A DNA stretch of 64,000 nt from Mucilaginibacter geliditolerans (lineage in GTDB: Bacteria; Bacteroidota; Bacteroidia; Sphingobacteriales; Sphingobacteriaceae). The stretch spans positions 558,001 through 622,000 of the forward strand of contig NZ_JACHBY010000002.1 in assembly GCF_014200495.1 (NCBI RefSeq), in the 5' to 3' direction. The notes below the pieces were generated by a model, which saw only the letters and a list, made by a program, of their open reading frames with translations, had not been told where the DNA came from and did no database searches. Below, piece after piece: positions 46,034 to 54,171 of the stretch (within the stretch, counting starts at the first letter, position 1; every line of letters starts with the position of its first letter). The position numbers and the translations under genes are program-made.

Positions 46034-46195
46034 ATGTTAGTCAATAATGAAGAAAAAAGGTCGCTGACCCTTGAAAAAGTGATCGACTTTTATCAGAAAA
46101 AAGGCGAAGAAATAAGTGCAGAAACAGCAGAAAAAGTATTGAATTTACTATACTTTTTAGCTAAATTAGTGGTAGAACAGCATTTAAAACAATGA
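46034..46195 (+). CDS. Small protein (53 aa) translationally coupled to the recombinase
   Basis: MLVNNEEKRSLTLEKVIDFY opens a 53-codon frame whose TGA overlaps the recombinase ATG (ATGA). It is charged and largely helical (EISAETAEKVLNLLYFLAKL) with no membrane segment. The tight coupling suggests that it is expressed in a fixed ratio with the recombinase. A recombination directionality factor is one possible role, but the fold gives no direct evidence. I do not recognize the family. Confidence 0.65.
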   Translation: MLVNNEEKRSLTLEKVIDFYQKKGEEISAETAEKVLNLLYFLAKLVVEQHLKQ

Positions 46196-47829
46196 AAATA
46201 GCAGATTTATATATCAGGGTAAGCACCGACGAGCAGGCAGAAAAAGGGTTCTCACAAAGGCATCAGGAAGAAATGCTGCAAAAATATTGTCTTGTTAATT
46301 ATATTATTGTGAGGAAGGTGATCTACGAAGATCATTCCGCTAAAACATTTAACAGGCCGCAATGGAAAGTATTGCTTTTACATTTAAAACGATACAAGGG
46401 TAAAAGTCATTTAGTGCTTTTTCTCAAATGGGATAGGTTCAGCCGTAATGCAGGGGATGCTTATCAAATGATCAGCATACTTAACAAATTGGGTGTCGAT
46501 CCACAGGCTATTGAACAGCCACTTGACCTAACAGTGCCGGAAAACAAGATGATGCTGGCATTTTATCTCGCTGCTCCGGAAGTGGAAAATGATCGTCGGG
46601 CGTTAAATGTAATTCACGGTATGCGCCGCGCGCGAAAGGAAGGTAGGTATATGGGTAAAGCGCCCTTTGGTTATATCAACCGTTCAGATGAATACGGGCG
46701 CAAATATATTGGTGTCCGCGAGCCGGAAGCAAGTATCATCCGCTGGGCTTTTGAAGAAATAGCAAAAGAGAGTTACAATACTGAAGCTATTTACAAGGCC
46801 GCCAAAGAAAAGGGCTTTACGGGTGCCAAAAGCCTTTTTTGGTTTGCCATCCGTAACCCGGTGTATTGTGGTAAGATTTTCGTTCCAAAATACAAAGATG
46901 ATGAGAGTCAATTCGTAAGGGCACAACATGAGCCGTTAATATCAGAGTACCTGTTTGAAACGGTACAAGACGTTTTAGATGGCCGTAAACGCACTTTTCT
47001 ACCAAAGATCATATCCAAACCAACCCTGCCCTTGAGAGGGTTTCTGAAATGCCCATCGTGCGGTAAAATCTTATCGGGCAGCATTTCAAAAGGCCGCCAT
47101 GAATATTATTCCTATTACCACTGCTACAATGGCTGTAGCTTCAGGCTTCGCGCTGATAGTTTAAATGACCAGTTCCATAAGGAATTAAGAAGGTTTACAC
47201 CCAGGGAAGATGTTACCGAAATATTTAAAATGTCCATTCATGACATTTGGGTTAGTCAAACTTCGCATTTATTGGATGAACGAACCCAAATCAATCAGGA
47301 AATTAAAGAGATCAAGGAAAAGATCGCTTATATGGTGGAATTGGTGTCGAGCAAAAAAATCGATCCCGAAGATTTTATGGATTCAAAAACATCGAACACC
47401 CGTAAGCTGGAAATACTTAACGGTAAGCTTGATGAACTGAATTTGCAGAAGATAGATATTGAGGATTTATTGGATAATGGGTTAAATAATTTACTTAAAC
47501 TGGAATACGCCTACAGTATCGGGGATATAGATAAAAAGCGAGAAATCGTTGGTGTTGTGTTTCCTGATAAAATGGAGATCGAAAATGGGGTACTTCGAAC
47601 CGGTAGGGTAAACGAGGCGATAAGGTATATCTACTTAATGGACAGCGAATTATTGAGCAAAAAAAAAGGACAAATCAGAAGCCATTCTGATTTGTCCTGT
47701 AAAGTCGGGATGGCAGGATTCGAACCTGCGGCCTCCACATCCCAAATGTGGCGCGATACCGGGCTACGCTACATCCCGAAAGGGAATGCAAAGGTAAGCT
47801 TTAAAATTATTGATGCAAATCTTTTTTAA
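46192..47829 (+). CDS. Large serine recombinase (integrase of the island)
   Basis: This is 545 aa as integrated. The resolvase domain starts ADLYIRVSTDEQ with the nucleophile Ser11; the catalytic core also has WDRFSRNAGD (80-89). The recombinase domain follows (GKAPFGY, 155-161), then a zinc ribbon (C287, C290, C311, C315) and a coiled coil (about 355-440). The last 41 codons (from Val505) lie in the attachment core and antisense to tRNA-Pro. The stop is in chromosomal DNA. In the excised form the frame would end TGA right after Gly509. It is directed into the tRNA from inside the island, as expected for its integrase. Confidence 0.9.
   Translation: MKIADLYIRVSTDEQAEKGFSQRHQEEMLQKYCLVNYIIVRKVIYEDHSAKTFNRPQWKVLLLHLKRYKGKSHLVLFLKWDRFSRNAGDAYQMISILNKLGVDPQAIEQPLDLTVPENKMMLAFYLAAPEVENDRRALNVIHGMRRARKEGRYMGKAPFGYINRSDEYGRKYIGVREPEASIIRWAFEEIAKESYNTEAIYKAAKEKGFTGAKSLFWFAIRNPVYCGKIFVPKYKDDESQFVRAQHEPLISEYLFETVQDVLDGRKRTFLPKIISKPTLPLRGFLKCPSCGKILSGSISKGRHEYYSYYHCYNGCSFRLRADSLNDQFHKELRRFTPREDVTEIFKMSIHDIWVSQTSHLLDERTQINQEIKEIKEKIAYMVELVSSKKIDPEDFMDSKTSNTRKLEILNGKLDELNLQKIDIEDLLDNGLNNLLKLEYAYSIGDIDKKREIVGVVFPDKMEIENGVLRTGRVNEAIRYIYLMDSELLSKKKGQIRSHSDLSCKVGMAGFEPAASTSQMWRDTGLRYIPKGNAKVSFKIIDANLF
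47659..47697 (-). terminator. Island-borne replacement terminator for tRNA-Pro
   Basis: Arms GGACAAATCAGAA (47668-47680) and TTCTGATTTGTCC (47685-47697) form a perfect 13-bp stem with a GCCA loop. On the minus strand it is followed by nine Us (47659-47667). It begins 7 nt past the tRNA 3' end and lies inside the recombinase coding sequence on the other strand. Confidence 0.8.
47703..47719. repeat. Right attachment site (attR-type, 17-bp core within tRNA-Pro)
   Basis: AGTCGGGATGGCAGGAT is identical to 1016-1032. It covers the 3' acceptor strand, the 3' strand of the T stem and two bases of the T loop. The sequence outside this core is the rest of the intact tRNA gene. Confidence 0.85.
47705..47778 (-). 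tRNA. tRNA-Pro (anticodon UGG)
   Basis: The gene is 74 nt without CCA. The acceptor strands CGGGATG and CATCCCG pair fully with A as discriminator. The anticodon arm CCACA-TTTGGGA-TGTGG places TGG at 34-36. The T arm GCAGG-TTCGAAT-CCTGC is perfect. The 3' 15 nt coincide with the island's attachment core. Its transcript now ends at the island's own hairpin (47659-47697). Confidence 0.95.
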
Positions 47830-48086
47830 AATAGTTTTTTCACAATTATTACGGCTGCAAAACGGTCAATTTTGCTTCAATAGATGAAGCGTAAAACTCC
47901 ATTAAACCCCGGCTTCTTAAATGCCTGTGCAACAATTATATGACAAGAAAGCAACATTTATATGACAATCCCATTTTGATTAAACATTCGCTGTATTTTC
48001 ACATCTAATCCTAAACGGAATATTTATCACTAATGTGCAGCGCCTGATATTTTATTCTTTTTACTGGTATCAAAAATTAAACAGAC
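47830..48086. other. Intergenic region right of the island
   Basis: About 250 bp of AT-rich chromosomal DNA between the tRNA and the Gly-rich secreted protein gene. It must hold the tRNA promoter (minus strand) and the promoter of the downstream pair (plus strand). No clean boxes could be assigned. Confidence 0.5.
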
Positions 48087-48950
48087 ATGAAAAAGGTATT
48101 ACATATATCAAAATCAGTAGCACTTGTCATTTTAACCTGTATTTACAGTAACCTGAGAGCCCAAAAAATACAAAGTGTGCAGGAAGGGAATTTATGGGCA
48201 CCGTCAACAGTAAAAATTGATGGCAAGCTTACAGAATGGGGCACCACATTGCAGGCTTATAATAAAACTGTAAAGCTTTGGTATACCATCGCTAATGATG
48301 ATAAGAATATTTATCTCGCCATAAAATCAACTGATATGGATAATAACAACAAGATCTTAGCAGGCGGTATAAGTTTTATTTTGAATACAGCCGGTAAAAA
48401 AAAGGATAAGAATGCATTTAATATCACCTACCCTATGGTAAGTCATACAGGTGGTGGCGGACGCGGTGGGCGCTCAAGAAAAGGATTTGGCCAACAGGAC
48501 ACACCGGATACAGCGTCCATCATCGCGCAGCAAAAACAAACTTTAGCTACAGCCAAAGAGCTAAGCGCTTTAGGGTTTAAGGATATTACCGACACCGTAA
48601 TATCTATTTATAACGAGTACAGCATTAAAGCGGTAGCAAACATTGATGATAAGGAGATTTTTGTTTATGAATTATCTATCCCGCTAAAGTTACTGGATAT
48701 TGCGCCCGGCGATCAAAAAGAGATAGCTTATGATATTAAAGTTAATGGCTTACAGCTTGGCAGTAATAGCATTAGTATAGGAGGAGGAGGCACTCGGATT
48801 AGCGGTGGTGGAGGTGGATTCGGCGGAGGATTTGGCGGCGGCGGCGGAGGGCCGACTTTTGGGGGCGGTAAAAGTTTAGATGTATCGGATATGATGAGTC
48901 CGACAGATTTTTGGGGTAAATACACATTGGCTACAGGCGCAACTAAATAA
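48087..48950 (+). CDS. Secreted Gly-rich protein with CBM9/DOMON-like domain
   Basis: This 287-aa protein has a signal peptide (about 1-25, ending LRAQ). The middle part reads as a CBM9-like beta-sandwich (VKIDGKLTEWG, LWYTIANDDKNIYLAIKSTD). Low-complexity Gly segments appear at about 122-133 (GGGGRGGRSRKG) and again at about 230-262 (SGGGGGFGGGF). The gene is followed after 15 bp by the outer-membrane barrel gene, so they form a pair. Ligand and role are unknown. Confidence 0.65.
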   Translation: MKKVLHISKSVALVILTCIYSNLRAQKIQSVQEGNLWAPSTVKIDGKLTEWGTTLQAYNKTVKLWYTIANDDKNIYLAIKSTDMDNNNKILAGGISFILNTAGKKKDKNAFNITYPMVSHTGGGGRGGRSRKGFGQQDTPDTASIIAQQKQTLATAKELSALGFKDITDTVISIYNEYSIKAVANIDDKEIFVYELSIPLKLLDIAPGDQKEIAYDIKVNGLQLGSNSISIGGGGTRISGGGGGFGGGFGGGGGGPTFGGGKSLDVSDMMSPTDFWGKYTLATGATK

Positions 48951-48965
48951 TAGTTCTGATCACGG

Positions 48966-51821
48966 ATGAAAAAATTATACCTATTGCTGGTTATAACATT
49001 ATTAGCGCAGGCTTTATTTGCACAGCGTGGTGGGGGAAGAAGCGGATCAACCAGGGGACCTTCTGCCCCTCTCCCACCACCGATGGCACTTAGAGAGGTG
49101 AGCGGCATCATAAAGGATACATCCGACAATACAGTTATCGGAGCCATCATCACCTTAAAATCAAAAACTGATACGCTTAGAACAGCTACCAATACCGATG
49201 GTGTGTTTGTACTAAAAAATGTAAAGGCGGCTACCTTTGTGCTTACTATTTCTGAGATAGGTTTTGCAACAACAACCCGTAAATACCTCAATAATGACGC
49301 GGTTAAGCATATTGTGTTAGACCCCATCGTGCTTAAGCCAGAAAACAATATGCTTAAAACGGTGAATATTAACGGCACACCAAGCATCACCTATAAAACA
49401 GATACTGTTGAGTATAAAGCCAGCGATTATAAAGTACGTGAAAATGCCACTGTTGACGAACTGCTCAAGAAAATGGAAGGCATGGAAGTGGGATCTGACG
49501 GTACATTAACCCACCAGGGGCAACAGGTAATGAAAGCAAGGCTAAATGGTAAAGACTATGCAGGCGGCAACGTGGCCCAGGCCATACAGACCCTGCCGGC
49601 TGATATAGTTGACAAGATACAGATAGTTGATGATTATGGCGATGAAGCAGCCCGTACGGGTGTTAAAGACGGTAACCCGCAAAAGGTATTGAATATTACC
49701 ACGCGTGCCGATAGATCGGTTGGTAATATTGCCCGCCTTACCGCAGGCGAAGGCAGCGACAGCAGGTATGACGACCGCGTTTTTGGCCAGCGCATTGATG
49801 CTAACCAGCAGATTGGTGTAATTGCCAATTTTCGTAATACGGTGAATGGGGTTGCCAGTACAGGCCTGAACGGTGCCAGCAATGGCTCCTTAGGCAGCCA
49901 AAGCAGCAGCGGCGGCAGCGGAGGCACTACAAAAGCCGGCGGACCTGCCTTTAATTACCGCGACGACTGGGGCAAAAAGATAGAGGTGAATATGAGTTAT
50001 ACTTATGCTTATAATGATGTTTACTCCATTAATAATAGCGTAGGTAAGCAATACAGCTCATTAGGCAACACTAATTTCACTAACAACAGTACAGGGAACA
50101 ACAACAGCAAAACTCATACGGCCAGCTTTGATATGGAATATAATATTGATAGCGCCAATTACATGAGATTTACACCTACCTACAGCTTTTCGGGTACTAA
50201 TAGCGATAATTTATCGCAGTATTACCAAACCGGGATAATTAACCAAACATCGCTTAACAATAATGGCAGTACCTCGTCATCACCTACGTATGGTGCTGTG
50301 CTGTTTTATCAGCATATATTTAAAAAGAAACGCAGGAATATCTCGCTGCAGTTGAGCTATACCCATTCTGATGCGCAAACGAATAGCATGCAGGAAGATA
50401 GTATTCTTTATTACCGGGATACCATTACTACAGGCACGCCATTCCTGGATTCGCTGGTACACCGGGTCATTCAGCGGGGGAGTTTAACCAACAGCTATCG
50501 GGCCAGCTTAACTTATGTTGAGCCGGTAGGTCCGCTTTCACAATTTGAATTTAACGCGCAGTATATTTACCGGGGATATAACAACAATGCTTATACCGAT
50601 AATGTTGATAGCTTGGGCCGCACGTTCCAAATTGACAGTTTAACCAATGTTTACCACTATTCCTTTGCTGAAACGCGCATCGCTTTGAATTACCGGATCA
50701 ACAAGCCTAAGTATAGCTTATCTCTGGGCGTTACGGCTATCCCAACCCTATTGCAAGGTGAACGGCAGGGATATGCTGGAACAGTAGATCATTCTGACTT
50801 TAATTTGATACCTATTTTCAGGTATATGTACATGTGGTCGCGGCAGGAAAGGTTTTCCATAAATTATTCAGGCACGCCAACTGAGCCTACTTTTAATGAG
50901 CTGCAACCCTTTACCGATCTTACAAATCCGCAAAACCCTGTAATAGGTAATCCTGATCTTAAACCATCGTTCACCCATTCCATTAACGCTATTTATAACG
51001 ATTATATAGCTAATTCGCAGTTTAATGTGTCAGCAAATGTTAATGCCTCGTTTGTTAATAACCAGGTTGTAACCAATAACATCCTCACGCCTACTATCGT
51101 CACCAAAAGAAATCCTACCACAGGAGAAACCTTACGCGATACCAGCTTAATACCCTACACCCATTATACCAATCTAAATGGCGCTTATACTGTAAGCGGA
51201 AATTATAATGTTGCCAAACAATATGACGACCGTAAATACAATCTCGAACTGAATGGCAACGTAACTTATGGCCGCAACATAGCCATGAGCAATAATGTGG
51301 AGAGCTTCTCCTCCACCTGGCGGTTTAACGAGCGCTTCGGCCCGAGAATTGATCCTAACGATTGGCTGGAAGTAAATCCTTATGTTTCCTATAATGTTAC
51401 CACATCATCAAACAGTTTGCCCGATGCATTGGACAATAATACCAAAACACTGGCTTTAAGTGTCGACGGCAAAGTCTACTTTCTGCAAACATGGATGATA
51501 GGCTATAGCGCCAGCAAAAACTATGTAACGGGCATCAGCTCAAACGTTACCAAGAACCCATTTGTAGTGAATGCTTATTTCGAGAAAGAGTTTTTTAAGA
51601 AAAGAAATGGCATCCTGAGCGTGCAATTTTTTGATATACTCGACCAGAACAACTTCATAAACCGGGTAATTACTCCAACAGGTTATACAGATACCAAAAC
51701 CAATGCCTTAAGCCGCTATGTAATGGTAAGCTTCAGGATGAACCTGCAACAATGGAGCGGCGCACCCAAACGCCATGGCAAGCTGATGCAGCGCAGAGGT
51801 GATGGTAGTTTTATTGAGTGA
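48966..51821 (+). CDS. Outer-membrane beta-barrel protein (CarboxypepD_reg, TonB receptor-like)
   Basis: This 951-aa protein has a signal peptide (1-19), a short Arg/Gly-rich segment (RGGGRSGSTRG) and a CarboxypepD_reg domain (VSGIIKDTSDNTVIGAII). A plug-like region (VDELLKKMEGMEVGSDG, then IVDDYGDEAARTGVKDG) and a long barrel follow. No TonB box and no SusD partner are seen. It pairs with the preceding secreted protein. The IVDDYGD...GVKDG plug is characteristic of the outer-membrane beta-barrel group that is distinct from SusC. Confidence 0.8.
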   Translation: MKKLYLLLVITLLAQALFAQRGGGRSGSTRGPSAPLPPPMALREVSGIIKDTSDNTVIGAIITLKSKTDTLRTATNTDGVFVLKNVKAATFVLTISEIGFATTTRKYLNNDAVKHIVLDPIVLKPENNMLKTVNINGTPSITYKTDTVEYKASDYKVRENATVDELLKKMEGMEVGSDGTLTHQGQQVMKARLNGKDYAGGNVAQAIQTLPADIVDKIQIVDDYGDEAARTGVKDGNPQKVLNITTRADRSVGNIARLTAGEGSDSRYDDRVFGQRIDANQQIGVIANFRNTVNGVASTGLNGASNGSLGSQSSSGGSGGTTKAGGPAFNYRDDWGKKIEVNMSYTYAYNDVYSINNSVGKQYSSLGNTNFTNNSTGNNNSKTHTASFDMEYNIDSANYMRFTPTYSFSGTNSDNLSQYYQTGIINQTSLNNNGSTSSSPTYGAVLFYQHIFKKKRRNISLQLSYTHSDAQTNSMQEDSILYYRDTITTGTPFLDSLVHRVIQRGSLTNSYRASLTYVEPVGPLSQFEFNAQYIYRGYNNNAYTDNVDSLGRTFQIDSLTNVYHYSFAETRIALNYRINKPKYSLSLGVTAIPTLLQGERQGYAGTVDHSDFNLIPIFRYMYMWSRQERFSINYSGTPTEPTFNELQPFTDLTNPQNPVIGNPDLKPSFTHSINAIYNDYIANSQFNVSANVNASFVNNQVVTNNILTPTIVTKRNPTTGETLRDTSLIPYTHYTNLNGAYTVSGNYNVAKQYDDRKYNLELNGNVTYGRNIAMSNNVESFSSTWRFNERFGPRIDPNDWLEVNPYVSYNVTTSSNSLPDALDNNTKTLALSVDGKVYFLQTWMIGYSASKNYVTGISSNVTKNPFVVNAYFEKEFFKKRNGILSVQFFDILDQNNFINRVITPTGYTDTKTNALSRYVMVSFRMNLQQWSGAPKRHGKLMQRRGDGSFIE

Positions 51822-51825
51822 GATT

Positions 51826-51933
51826 AGAGGTTGGAGGTTAGTGATTAGAGAATAGGTTTAATTTGGTGAGATGTTAGTAAAGTCATCCCTAACTAATCTC
51901 TAACCTCCAATCACAAATCTCTAATCACAAATC
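51826..51933. repeat. GATTAGAG/CTAACCTCC mosaic inverted repeat
   Basis: Short words such as GGAGGTTAG, GTGATTAGAGA and their complements CTAACCTCC and TCTCTAATCAC are interspersed between two genes. A related stretch occurs at 58910-58937. It looks like a dispersed intergenic repeat that can form a hairpin, not a gene. Confidence 0.5.
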
Positions 51934-51935
51934 CC

Positions 51936-51943
51936 TATCTTTG
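51936..51943 (+). promoter_or_regulatory. TAnnTTTG -7 box of rnr
   Basis: TATCTTTG matches the Bacteroidota -7 consensus and ends 5 nt before the rnr ATG at 51949. A start point at the usual spacing would fall at or next to that ATG, giving an almost leaderless mRNA. Confidence 0.5.
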
Positions 51944-51948
51944 CATTA

Positions 51949-54084
51949 ATGTCTAAAAAGAAAAATAACTCCTCTGTTAAGCAGGTACTTACCCAAATGG
52001 TACTTGATGTGTTTGAACAGAATGGAAATACCCCACTAAACTACAAGCAGGTTTCGGCAAAGCTCAATGTGCGCGACCCGGAATCACGCGATATTATATT
52101 TGAGATTTTAAGAGAAGAAGCTAAAAAAGATATCCTTAAAGAACTATCCCCCGGCAAGTTCCAACTACTTGAGCTTAAAACATTTATTGAAGGCAAAGTT
52201 GACCTTACCAACGATGGCTCAGCCTTTATTGTTACTGATGATGAGTTTGAGAGCGATATATTTGTTGCTCCCCGTAAACTGCGCAACGCCCTTAACGGCG
52301 ACCGTGTAAAGGTTTACGTATATGCCAAAAGCAAGGGCAAGCACAAGGAAGGTGAAGTAATTGAGATACTCCAGCGCGCCAAAACTGAGTTTACAGGTAT
52401 TGTAAAACTCTCCGAACGTTTTGCTTTCTTCATCCCCGACGACCGGAAGATGATGCACGATATCTTCATTCCTATGAATGAGCTGAACGGCGCCAAAAAC
52501 GGTATAAAAGCAGTAGCCGAAATTACCGACTGGCCCGCCGATGCAAAAAACCCAATAGGCCGCATTAAGCATATTTTAGGCGCTCAAGGCGAAAATGATA
52601 CCGAGATGAACGCCATACTTGCTGAGTATGGTTTCCCACTATCTTTTCCTGCCGAAGTTGAGCATGAGGCCGAACAGATCTCCAATGAAATAAGCGAACA
52701 GGAAATAGCCCGCAGGCGCGATTTCAGGGATGTGCTTACTTTTACCATTGACCCCTTTGATGCCAAGGATTTTGATGATGCCATATCATTCAAATACCTG
52801 GACAATGGCAATTATGAGGTAGGTGTGCACATTGCCGATGTATCGCATTATATTATTCCTGATTCCGCATTGGATAAAGAGGCCCTGGATCGTGGGACAT
52901 CAGTTTACCTTGTCGACAGGGTGATCCCCATGCTGCCTGAGCGATTATCAAATGGCTTGTGCTCATTACGCCCTAAAGAAGATAAACTGACCTTTTCGGC
53001 TGTATTTGAATTGGATGAGGATGCCTATATTGTTAATGAGTGGTACGGTAAAACCATCATCCACTCCGACAGGCGCTTTACCTATGAGGAAGTGCAGGAG
53101 ATCATCGAAACCAAAGAAGGCGATCATGAAAAGGAAATAGCACAGCTAAACCAGCTTGCCTATAAATTGCGCGACCGCAAATTTAAACACGGCGCTATCA
53201 GCTTTGAAACTACCGAAGTAAAATTCAAGCTGGATGAAACCGGCAAGCCTATCGGCGTTTATGTAAAAGAGCGCAAGGATGCCCATAAACTGATAGAAGA
53301 TTTCATGCTGCTGGCAAACCGCAAGGTTGCCGAGCATGTGAGTAAAATGGGCAAAGGCAAACATAAATATACCTTTGTTTACCGTGTGCACGATTCCCCA
53401 AAACCAGAAGCACTGGCAAATTTCGCTCAGTTTGCTGCAAGGTTCGGGTATAAGATCAACACAAAATCTGACAAGGAGACGGCCAAATCCCTTAACTATT
53501 TAATGGAGGACGTGGAGGGCAAAAAGGAACAGAATGTGCTTACACACCTGGCAATCCGCTCTATGGCTAAGGCTATTTACACCACCAAATCATCAAGTCA
53601 CTACGGTTTGGCATTCGATCATTATACCCACTTTACCTCGCCTATACGCCGGTATCCGGATGTGATGGTACACAGACTGTTGTTCCATTATTTAAATGGT
53701 GGGCAATCGGCCAATGCCGAGCATTATGAGAAACTATGCCAGCACAGCTCGCAAATGGAGAAAAAAGCAGCCGATGCCGAACGTGCATCAGTTAAATACA
53801 AACAGGCTGAATATCTGCGCGATCAGGTTGGGAATATCTTTAGCGGTGTGATATCGGGCGTTACCGAGTGGGGTATGTATGTAGAGATCATTGAAAATAA
53901 ATGCGAGGGCATGATACGCCTGCGTGATATTTCGGACGACTTTTATACCTTAGACGAGAAAAATTATGCCATCATCGGTCAGCGTAAAAAGAAGATCTAC
54001 CAATTGGGCGATGAGGTAAGAATCAAAGTAAAAAACGTTGATCTTACCAAAAAACAAATTGATTTTTCATTAGTACAGGAATAA
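51949..54084 (+). CDS. rnr: Ribonuclease R
   Basis: This 711-aa protein has N-terminal cold-shock-type OB domains (about 60-230). The RNB exonuclease domain has the Asp cluster TIDPFDAKDFDDAISF, in which the four Asp residues coordinate magnesium. The central motif HIADVSHYI follows and the domain continues to HFTSPIRRYPDVMVHRLL. A C-terminal S1 domain ends the protein (GVISGVTEWGMYVEI). It degrades structured RNA 3' to 5'. The length and domain order are normal for the family. A mosaic repeat precedes the promoter. Confidence 0.95.
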   Translation: MSKKKNNSSVKQVLTQMVLDVFEQNGNTPLNYKQVSAKLNVRDPESRDIIFEILREEAKKDILKELSPGKFQLLELKTFIEGKVDLTNDGSAFIVTDDEFESDIFVAPRKLRNALNGDRVKVYVYAKSKGKHKEGEVIEILQRAKTEFTGIVKLSERFAFFIPDDRKMMHDIFIPMNELNGAKNGIKAVAEITDWPADAKNPIGRIKHILGAQGENDTEMNAILAEYGFPLSFPAEVEHEAEQISNEISEQEIARRRDFRDVLTFTIDPFDAKDFDDAISFKYLDNGNYEVGVHIADVSHYIIPDSALDKEALDRGTSVYLVDRVIPMLPERLSNGLCSLRPKEDKLTFSAVFELDEDAYIVNEWYGKTIIHSDRRFTYEEVQEIIETKEGDHEKEIAQLNQLAYKLRDRKFKHGAISFETTEVKFKLDETGKPIGVYVKERKDAHKLIEDFMLLANRKVAEHVSKMGKGKHKYTFVYRVHDSPKPEALANFAQFAARFGYKINTKSDKETAKSLNYLMEDVEGKKEQNVLTHLAIRSMAKAIYTTKSSSHYGLAFDHYTHFTSPIRRYPDVMVHRLLFHYLNGGQSANAEHYEKLCQHSSQMEKKAADAERASVKYKQAEYLRDQVGNIFSGVISGVTEWGMYVEIIENKCEGMIRLRDISDDFYTLDEKNYAIIGQRKKKIYQLGDEVRIKVKNVDLTKKQIDFSLVQE

Positions 54085-54108
54085 GCTATTGAGTGGATGA
54101 GCGAATGT

Positions 54109-54157
54109 GTGAATGAGTGATTTTAAAATTCAGTCATTCACTAAATCACTCATTCAC
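54109..54157. repeat. 15-bp inverted repeat between rnr and the prenyl synthase
   Basis: GTGAATGAGTGATTT (54109-54123) and AAATCACTCATTCAC (54143-54157) pair perfectly. There is no clear U-tract on the plus strand, so it is a weak terminator at best. It belongs to the same style of intergenic hairpin seen elsewhere in the flank. Confidence 0.5.
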
Positions 54158-54171
54158 TAATTATAAAACAC

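Larger units (their letters stand above)
1016..47719. mobile_element. 46.7-kb mobilizable island integrated at the 3' end of tRNA-Pro(UGG)
   Basis: The island is delimited by the 17-bp direct repeats at 1016-1032 and 47703-47719. The right end carries a large serine recombinase right next to the site, a candidate oriT and the mobA/mobB/mobC set. The interior carries a RiPP cluster, a relaxase fossil and a complete polysaccharide utilization locus. No VirB/Tra mating-pair genes are present. It is best described as an integrative mobilizable element that would borrow a helper's secretion channel. The left end holds degenerate genes, as is common at island edges. The sequence shows the repeats and gene content; mobility today is inferred. 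Confidence 0.8.

Noticed and set aside
48728..49390. Long minus-strand frame of 220 codons
   Set aside because: It is the antisense shadow of the Gly-rich protein and the start of the barrel gene; its poly-Pro runs mirror the poly-Gly codons.
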